From Maioricimonas rarisocia (lineage in GTDB: Bacteria > Planctomycetota > Planctomycetia > Planctomycetales > Planctomycetaceae), in the NCBI RefSeq assembly GCF_007747795.1, contig NZ_CP036275.1, forward strand, positions 310,001 through 374,000: a stretch of DNA of 64,000 bases. Direction: 5' to 3'. The notes beneath the pieces were generated by a model. The model saw only the letters and a list, made by a program, of their open reading frames with translations. It was not told the origin of the DNA and did not search any database. The position numbers and the translations under genes are program-made. Of this stretch, positions 58,487 to 64,000 are shown piece after piece; positions within the stretch are counted from its first letter, which is position 1, and every line of letters starts with the position of its first letter.

Positions 58487-59023
58487 TCAACCGAGCCCGG
58501 CTTCGCCGACCGAGCCGAGATCCAGTGGGGCCTTGCCGGTTCCTTTCGCTTTCCGGACCTTGGGAGCGTCCTGCTTGCCGGCCTCCGGCGGTGGCGGCAG
58601 CGGATTGCCTCCCAGGCTGCGGAGAATGTCAACCACCTGCCGATCGTACCCGGTCAGCACGCGTCGCTCCCGCTCGGCACTGGCCGAATCGGTGCCGGTC
58701 GGCATCTGCGGAAAATGGTCCGCCGCATGCAGGCAGAGAAAGTCGTCCAGTTCGCCGACCGTTCCCACCAGTTCGCCGTCGATGGTGCAGGTGTCGTCGT
58801 GATGAAACTCGATCGTGACCGCGTATCCGCCGTCGGTCACCGCGTACACGCAGATCCGATGGTACGGATCGCCATCGACGTAATCGGGGTAGACCGTTCC
58901 GTTCGATTCCAGCTGCAGGTCGCCGCGAAACCGCAGCGCCGCGGCATCGGTGCGGGTAACCGTCCGTTCATCCGGGGTGGACTCGCGGCAGGGTTCCTCT
59001 CGTCGCCAGAGACTGCTGAACAT
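58487..59023 (-). CDS. Hypothetical soluble protein
   Basis: This is 178 aa. The ATG at 59023 is preferred over 59053 because GGAG lies 7 nt before it. No signal or membrane helix is present. A central strand-rich part (HRICVYAVTDGGYAVTIEFH, DDTCTIDGELVGTVGELDDF) is followed by LCLHAADHFPQMP and a helix with RQVVDILRSLGGNPLPPPPE, then a basic low-complexity tail. No family is recognised. It lies alone between repeat copies and converges on the sulfatase gene. Confidence 0.65.
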   Translation of the reverse strand: MFSSLWRREEPCRESTPDERTVTRTDAAALRFRGDLQLESNGTVYPDYVDGDPYHRICVYAVTDGGYAVTIEFHHDDTCTIDGELVGTVGELDDFLCLHAADHFPQMPTGTDSASAERERRVLTGYDRQVVDILRSLGGNPLPPPPEAGKQDAPKVRKAKGTGKAPLDLGSVGEAGLG

Positions 59024-59763
59024 TCCTGTGACTCCGTTACAGAAAACTCTCATCCGCCACGCTCAGCAGAACGGGCGATCGTCGTGGCCCGGGCTTGCCG
59101 CCACGGGCAGGCGGCCGCTGCTGATACGACAGTTGCGGGAAGGGCTCGCGAAACTGTGATGGTCGCCGGCCCCGCCCGGTCGCTGTTGGCCGCCGCGTTG
59201 CGTCCCGGCACCATTTCTCCCGCAGGCGGAATGCGTCGCGGCAACAGGCCGTCGACGTCCGCTCGAGAAAACCCGGGCCGGTCTCTTCATGCTAACGTGG
59301 GCTGATCGAAATCATCTCACGAAAAGTGGCTGTCGCGCCCCCGAAGCTGGAAGAAAACCTGCGCCCGCGGTCTGGGACGACTGCGGGTTCTGCGCGGGTG
59401 GCGACGCAGCAACGTTCATCCTGAAGACCGCCTCGACCCGTTCAATGGGGGCAGCACCGGGGCAGGGGGGCGAAGGCTGGAGCAGGCCTGAGGCCCGAGG
59501 CGCGAGGGACCGTAGGTCAGGTATCGCCTGACGATCGCCGATCGTCGATGTCTCCGGCGAGCCCGGAGCGTGAGCGGCTGTTTGGGGTGGCGGAGCCATG
59601 CGAGGCGTGAGCAGGCATCAGGCTCGAAGCTCGAGGGAACGCCTGCGACACCCCCGGCGAGCCCGGTGCGTGAGATCCGCTCGCCCATGCCCTGCAAATG
59701 CTCGTCCGCTCGGGATACATTTCGCGTTATCGGGATTTCGAATTCGAGCAAAGGGTGGGGCAC
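59024..59763. other. Noncoding region with repeat modules
   Basis: No gene is supported in this 740-bp stretch. It contains partial copies of the dispersed repeat (see 59508-59680). A very long antisense frame crossing this area is a GC-driven artefact. Confidence 0.5.
59508..59680. repeat. Dispersed hairpin-rich repeat, copy 2 (partial, doubled)
   Basis: GACCGTAGGTCAGGTATCGC, then CTGACGATCGCCGATCGTCG and GGCGAGCCCGGAGCGTGAGC, followed at 59648-59680 by a second ACACCCCCGGCGAGCCCGGT module. It shares module order with the copies at 58241 and 62388. The GCGCCA hairpin module is missing here. Confidence 0.7.
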
Positions 59764-62007
59764 GTGGCCAGCAGGAAGAACAGAAAGTCCGGAAAGAAAC
59801 CGAAGCGCAAAGCAAAGCTGACCGGCAAACAGGCCCGACTGCGCAGGGCCAACCAGCTCGTCAACCGCGCCTGCGACTGCGAAGACCCGCAAGAGCAGAT
59901 TGCCCTCGCCCGCGAAGCGATCGAGCTGAGCGACGAATGCAGCAGCGCCTGGGTTCTGCTCGGCGACATCGCCCCCACGGACGAAGAGTCGCTCCCCCTT
60001 TACGAGCGGGCAGTCGTGGCTGCCGACAAGCACCTCGGCACGAAGGCGATTGCCCAACTGGATGCCGGCGAACGCTTCATCGACGACTGGGACCCGTGGT
60101 TTTGCGCCCACGCGGACCTGGCCCATTGTCTCAGAAGTCTGGGACGGTTGTCGGAAGCCATCGGGAGGTTCGAACGGTTGCTGCGGATCATTCCCCATGA
60201 GGAGGTGGGAGTCCGTAACTGCCTGGCTGCCACACTGCTCCACGAGGAGCGGGATGACGATCTTTCCGAACTGCTCAAGCAGTACGCGCACGACGACTCG
60301 ACCTACTGGCGCTTCACCCACGTCCTGACGCATTTTCGCCGCCGCGGAAACACGCTGCACACCGACCGGCTGCTCAATAAAGCCTGCGAGAGCAATCGTT
60401 TCGTTCTGGTGTATCTCTCCTCGCTCAAAGAACTGCCCCGGGAGATACCCGAGTTTCAGCCTCCCGGTTCCGAAGCCGAGGCAATCTGGTATGTGAAGGA
60501 GTTTCTGCGGTACTGGCAGCAGACGCCGGGCGCGATTGACTGGATTCGCTCCGAGTTGCAGAACCGGCTTCTGGCCGAATCCCTCCTGGGCGATCTGAGG
60601 CAGAACTCCGGGATTTACTGGCAGGGCCTGATGCCGCGGGTTGCCGAACTCCCGGTCTCGAAGCATCCCGACTGGACCATCGACCTGGTTCGCATGCCGG
60701 TGGAAGATGAAGACGGAAACAGGCTCTGGGTGGTCTTCATCACCGATCCCCGGCCGGGAGTTCCGCTCGGTATGGAATCCTTCCTCGAGCGGCCCAGTGA
60801 CCCCGAGGTGTTCGAGGTCCTGCTGAAGGCGATGCTCGAGCCGGTGAACGGCAGCCCGTCGCGGCCGGCAGTCCTCCGCATGAAGCGCAAAGGCTTCTTC
60901 AGCGCCTGGCAGAAGCGTCTGGGGAAGGTCGGCATCGACTGCAAGCTCGTGAAGGAACTTCCCGAGATCGACCGCTCCCTCGAAATCGTGCAACTGGACG
61001 AGGATCGCCGTCAACTTGCGACGCAGGAAGATGCCCTCAGCGACGACCGGCTCCGCGAACTGCCCCTGCAGGAGAATGCCGTCTGGCGGGTGGCCGCCCG
61101 GCAACTGCCGACGTGGCTGAATATCGAAGGGGAGATGGTCCGGCCGTATGTCCGTCTGGTTGTCGACCTCACCGAAGCGAAGATTCTCCAGTCCGACCTC
61201 AGCGAAGGCGAAACGCTGCCCGACGGGTGGCTGAAGGAGGGGCTGGCGATCACCATGCTCTCCCCGGGGGTGGGCGATCCGCGCCGGCCGGCCGCGATCG
61301 AGTTCGACCCCGAAGCTCCGACCGATGGACTCGAAGACTGGCTGGGCGGGCTCGACGTGGCCTTTGCCAAGGTCGAGGAGACCGAGCCGATCGACTATCT
61401 GCTTGCCGACCTCACCGGACACCTGACCGGGCCCGGCCGGCCACCGTCGCTGGTCAACACGGCCGGCATGACGACCGAACTGGTCGCCACGTTGTGCGAT
61501 GCCGCCTGGTCGTTCTACGTCTCGCGGCCATGGGACCGGATTCCCGGCGATGCGATTCTCAAGATTGAGTGCGACGCCTGGAAGAGTGGCCCCTGGTATG
61601 CCAACGTGATGGGGCAGCTGGGCATGGAACTGGGCCTGGCCCTGTACGAAGACCCGGGATTGCTGCAGAGGCTGGTCGCCGGTCAGATTTCCGACGAGGA
61701 GATGGCCCGACAGATGTCGTCGCTGACGCTCTCTTACAGTGAGAAGTACGACATGGCGCCGGACGACGTGGATGCAATCGAGACGCACGGCTGGCCGGTC
61801 GCTGATGACCAGGCGTGGCCGAATGTCGTTCGGATCAATCCGGGGATCTCGCGGCGGGCCGCGTTGCCGTGGGAGGTGGAACTGCTGATCGCCTGCCTGC
61901 GTGCGATCCCGACGACGCTGACGGGGACGGGTGTTCGGACCGGCTGGGGTGAGGTGGAGACGGTCGGCCGGACGGTCCGGATTCAGGTGTCGTTGGAGGA
62001 GGGGTGA
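59764..62007 (+). CDS. TPR-containing DUF protein (ST7-like N-terminus)
   Basis: This is 747 aa from a GTG at 59764, preceded by AAGGGTGGGG. An ATG at 59698 is in frame, but the 22 codons it adds look noncoding. The N-terminus is very basic (ASRKNRKSGKKPKRKAKLTG). Residues ~25-200 are TPR-like, resembling the ST7 type: QIALAREAIELSDECSSAWV, then LAHCLRSLGRLSEAIGRFER and IIPHEEVGVRNCLAATLLHE. The remaining ~500 residues are a mixed domain pair without recognised catalytic motifs (RLWVVFITDPRPGVPLGMES, PYVRLVVDLTEAKILQSDLS), as in cytosolic DUF6930/DUF7309-type proteins. The role is unknown. Confidence 0.75.
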   Translation: MASRKNRKSGKKPKRKAKLTGKQARLRRANQLVNRACDCEDPQEQIALAREAIELSDECSSAWVLLGDIAPTDEESLPLYERAVVAADKHLGTKAIAQLDAGERFIDDWDPWFCAHADLAHCLRSLGRLSEAIGRFERLLRIIPHEEVGVRNCLAATLLHEERDDDLSELLKQYAHDDSTYWRFTHVLTHFRRRGNTLHTDRLLNKACESNRFVLVYLSSLKELPREIPEFQPPGSEAEAIWYVKEFLRYWQQTPGAIDWIRSELQNRLLAESLLGDLRQNSGIYWQGLMPRVAELPVSKHPDWTIDLVRMPVEDEDGNRLWVVFITDPRPGVPLGMESFLERPSDPEVFEVLLKAMLEPVNGSPSRPAVLRMKRKGFFSAWQKRLGKVGIDCKLVKELPEIDRSLEIVQLDEDRRQLATQEDALSDDRLRELPLQENAVWRVAARQLPTWLNIEGEMVRPYVRLVVDLTEAKILQSDLSEGETLPDGWLKEGLAITMLSPGVGDPRRPAAIEFDPEAPTDGLEDWLGGLDVAFAKVEETEPIDYLLADLTGHLTGPGRPPSLVNTAGMTTELVATLCDAAWSFYVSRPWDRIPGDAILKIECDAWKSGPWYANVMGQLGMELGLALYEDPGLLQRLVAGQISDEEMARQMSSLTLSYSEKYDMAPDDVDAIETHGWPVADDQAWPNVVRINPGISRRAALPWEVELLIACLRAIPTTLTGTGVRTGWGEVETVGRTVRIQVSLEEG

Positions 62008-62072
62008 GTCTTGAGGGGCAGGCTGGGACTGGTCCCGGCATCAGGCGCGAGACTTGAGAGGCGAGGCTTGAG

Positions 62073-62520
62073 GGACCGTAGGTCAGGCATCGCCTGACGA
62101 GCCGCGACCGTGAGGGAGCGGGAAGGGGCCACCACGGAGGCACGGAGACACGGAGACACGGAGCGGGAAAGTCTTGAGCGGTGAGCGATGAGTCTTGAGA
62201 GGTCCGCGGTCGACGCCGCAGGCGAGCCCGGTGCGTGAGCTCCGGGATGATGCGAATGCCGTGCGACGTAGCAGGACCAGCACGAAGCGCCAGCGAGTGG
62301 CGTGGCGGGCGCAAATGCGTGACGAGCCGCGACCGTGAGGGAGCGGGAAGGGGCACCACGGAGGCACGGAGACACGGAGGCACAGGACCGTAGGTCAGGC
62401 ATCGCCTGACGATCGCCGATCGTCGATGTCTTTGGCGAGCCCGGTGCGTGAGCTCCGGGATGATGCGAATGCCGTGCGACGTAGCAGGACCAGCACGAAG
62501 CGCCAGCGAGTGGCCCGGCA
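62073..62520. repeat. Cluster of dispersed hairpin-rich repeats, copies 3-5
   Basis: Two 81-bp segments are identical (62221-62301 and 62434-62514), each with GGCGAGCCCGGTGCGTGAGC and the GCGCCAGCGAGTGGC hairpin module. GACCGTAGGTCAGGCATCGC occurs at 62074 and again near 62386. GACGAGCCGCGACCGTGAGG with GGAGCGGGAAGGGG occurs twice. Short tandem CACGGAG-type units lie at about 62131-62162 and 62356-62384. TCAGGC-ATC-GCCTGA is a 6-bp hairpin. The block is noncoding; long antisense frames through it are spurious. Confidence 0.85.
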
Positions 62521-62982
62521 AGATTGAGACCCGAGACGCGAGGCTCGAGGGACGATCTGCAACGCCGCAGGCGAAAGCCCGCCGGCTGCGTCCGGTGGGC
62601 CGTTGGTCGATCGATGTTCCGTCCGGGTGGCCCCGGTTTTCAAACCGGGGTCGCGCAGCGACAGGAGGCCGCGGGGGAGGCGTCCGGCACGAGGCGTGAG
62701 CCTGGAATGCCCTGTGCCTGCCGGTCTGTGAGCTCCCGGCGCACCACACTGCCGGCGGTGCCTGTCGGGTGGCCTGATGGGCCGGCCTTCGAGCCTGCCG
62801 GCGATCGGGGCTGAAGGTCGCGGCGGCGTGCCGGGGTGGTGAAACTCGGTTGCGGGGCGAGTCAAGGCTTCCGGTATTGCGCAAGGTAGAGACTACCTAG
62901 TCGCGCTTCGCGGAGAGCGCTGAGACGTGACCGACGTCCTCGCGGGAGAACCACGCGAGTGGGGGCCATTCGGGTATTCCCC

Positions 62983-63279
62983 ATGCAAGTGAGGAATCCG
63001 TTGTTGACGCTCACAAAGCTTGCTGTCCGTGAGCCTGCGCAAGGAATGGTTGTCGGCCTATCGCTTCGCGTAAGCGAACAACCTGCGAAACGGCTCGAAT
63101 CCGAGAACGTCGTCGGGATACGAGTGACGCCGCATCATCTGCTGTCCGAGACGACGATGTTCGTTTCGCGGCAGGATTCGGAGGTGATCGCAACGGTCAC
63201 TCTGATCGGTGACTCGGCCGACGGTATTCCGGTGGAGTGCATCTTCTCATATGAGGTCGCGGCTGTCCGCGCCTGTTGA
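62983..63279 (+). CDS. Small hypothetical protein
   Basis: This is 98 aa from the ATG at 62983 (a GTG eight codons earlier is possible). The sequence has strand-like stretches (AQGMVVGLSLRVSEQPAKRL, ENVVGIRVTPHHLLSE, SEVIATVTLIGDSADGIPVE). There is no signal or membrane helix. Codon use is less GC-biased than in the neighbours. A related but broken segment may lie at 63831-63986. No family is recognised, and the whole tail of the window is gene-poor. Confidence 0.35.
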   Translation: MQVRNPLLTLTKLAVREPAQGMVVGLSLRVSEQPAKRLESENVVGIRVTPHHLLSETTMFVSRQDSEVIATVTLIGDSADGIPVECIFSYEVAAVRAC

Positions 63280-63830
63280 GGCACCAGACAGTCTTGGCAA
63301 ACAGTTTGGCGACGATGTGACGAGGAACGTGGTGGCGAAAGGAACGCAAGAGCACGAGATACCGTGGTTCTGGCCGACGCTGACGAGGTGGCAGTTCACG
63401 ACGATGACGCGGCCAGCAGTCCGTCTCGGATCTGAAGCTGTAAGTTTGAGGCGAGTAGGCTCGGATAGCGTGCTGCCAGCGGGAGTTCGGTTCGGCGTGA
63501 GACGTGTCTTTGTCGGTGCAGACCGAGGGCTACGGTGATAAGGGCGTCGGTCACTTCGTGTGGGCGTATTCCAACCCCAATCCGAGTCTTCCGGTGTTGC
63601 GCAAGGTAAAGAATAACCAGGCGGACGTTGTGTGGGCAGAGAGCTCATTGCAGTTTGCTCAGACCCGGATGATCCGCACCCAAGTGTGCACACCGATTCC
63701 GACGCCGAGACTTCTTCGTCCGCTGGGCGAACTGGATCGCAGGACCTCGTGGGGAACGGTGGGCGGCATTCTGCCTTGCTAACGCGAACTATCTGAGAAA
63801 GGCCCTTGCTTTGGAGGGTCGATTGCGTAA
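63280..63830. other. Gene-poor tail, no supported gene
   Basis: Open frames of 90-150 codons exist on both strands but show no motif, ribosome site or consistent codon bias. The segment TCCGGTGTTGCGCAAGGTAA at about 63591 closely repeats TCCGGTATTGCGCAAGGTAG at about 62869, suggesting local duplication and decay. Confidence 0.4.
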
Positions 63831-63986
63831 CCAGTTGACGCCGTTGCGTTTATTGCCGGACACGACGCCATTCGTTCCGCTGCAGAAATTGGGCGCGTCG
63901 CAATCTGTACGGCGATTTGCGACTCGCCCGAAGGCGTCCCGATGGGATGGGACCTCGCTGCAACCCATGTCAACATCGGAGGTTAA
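63831..63986 (+). pseudogene. Possible broken paralogue of the 62983 gene
   Basis: This short open stretch reads PVDAVAFIAGHDAIRSAAEI, then GRVAICTAICDSPEGVPMGW and DLAATHVNIGG before TAA. An in-frame TAA lies just upstream (63828-63830) and no start codon with a ribosome site is available. The segment AICTAICDSPEGVPM resembles ATVTLIGDSADGIPV in the protein at 62983. A decayed tandem copy is the simplest reading, with low certainty. Confidence 0.3.
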
Positions 63987-64000
63987 GGTCTTCCAGTTAG

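Noticed and set aside
59416-61788. A ~790-codon open frame on the minus strand opposite the TPR protein
   Set aside because: It is the exact antisense of a better supported gene with TPR motifs, has no domain signature and reflects high third-position GC on the other strand.
62073-62520. CRISPR-like array
   Set aside because: Repeats are of unequal length, hairpin-modular, irregularly spaced, and there are no cas genes in the window.
61835-62884. A ~350-codon minus-strand frame through the end of the TPR gene and the repeats
   Set aside because: It reads through dispersed noncoding repeats and shows internally repeated peptide copies of those repeats, so it is not a real protein.

Overview
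The window looks like a chromosomal segment of a planctomycete (Planctomycetota, probably a marine or aquatic Planctomycetaceae-like lineage). This is inferred from gene content: many exported type I sulfatases, very large Ser/Thr kinases carrying FGE-sulfatase and leucine-rich-repeat domains next to an ECF sigma factor, Planctomycete-style cytochrome c domains, a Tat-exported Gfo/Idh/MocA oxidoreductase, and high-GC coding DNA that leaves long spurious antisense frames.

Layout. (1) 1-6510: a 5'-truncated Gly/Tyr-rich exported protein, then an apparently exported TPR-CHAT protease-like protein, a FlgO/CsgG-like exported protein and an exported di-haem cytochrome c. (2) 7232-9522, minus: DoxX-like, MarR and alkylsulfatase-like MBL operon, with a promoter whose -10 lies inside a perfect dyad. 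(3) 9766-10280: two abutting transposase remnants. (4) 10407-14206: a SWIM zinc-finger protein, a small membrane protein, and a three-gene stress-type cluster (small membrane protein, Rnk/GreA-like, HPF-like) behind a good sigma-54 promoter. (5) 14449-20302, minus: a complete seven-gene Mrp cation/proton antiporter operon. (6) 20608-23384, minus: an NtrC-type regulator, a PAS histidine kinase and an unlisted 48-aa membrane microprotein, also behind a sigma-54 promoter. (7) 23674-34612, minus: a 1001-aa membrane kinase, an ECF sigma factor and a 2332-aa kinase with three FGE-like repeats, a LamG domain and LRRs.

(8) 35248-58220: a sulfated-glycan degradation region. It holds seven type I sulfatase domains in six genes (one double sulfatase, one sulfatase fused to a GH43/GH117-like propeller), an RbsD/FucU-like protein, an esterase with a large unknown C-terminus and a Gfo/Idh/MocA oxidoreductase. 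Inside it sits a sulfur-handling cassette (43179-47541): MBL-rhodanese persulfide dioxygenase, two split YeeE/YedE transporter pairs and a cysteine-dioxygenase-like cupin. (9) 58221-64000: a hypothetical gene, a TPR protein, dispersed hairpin-rich repeats and a gene-poor, apparently degenerate tail.

How the parts may work together (inference): sulfatases release sulfate from algal-type polysaccharide while the adjacent cassette handles reduced sulfur (persulfide, thiosulfate-type compounds, thiols). The kinase/ECF block is a typical planctomycete signalling set. The most notable regulatory signal is shared by regions 4 and 6: both have a 22-bp TGTCA-N8-TGAC dyad, with a second half-site exactly 20 bp away, upstream of a sigma-54 promoter. 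This suggests the NtrC-type regulator controls its own operon and the Rnk/HPF-like cluster. No tRNA, rRNA, CRISPR array, intact IS or prophage was seen.
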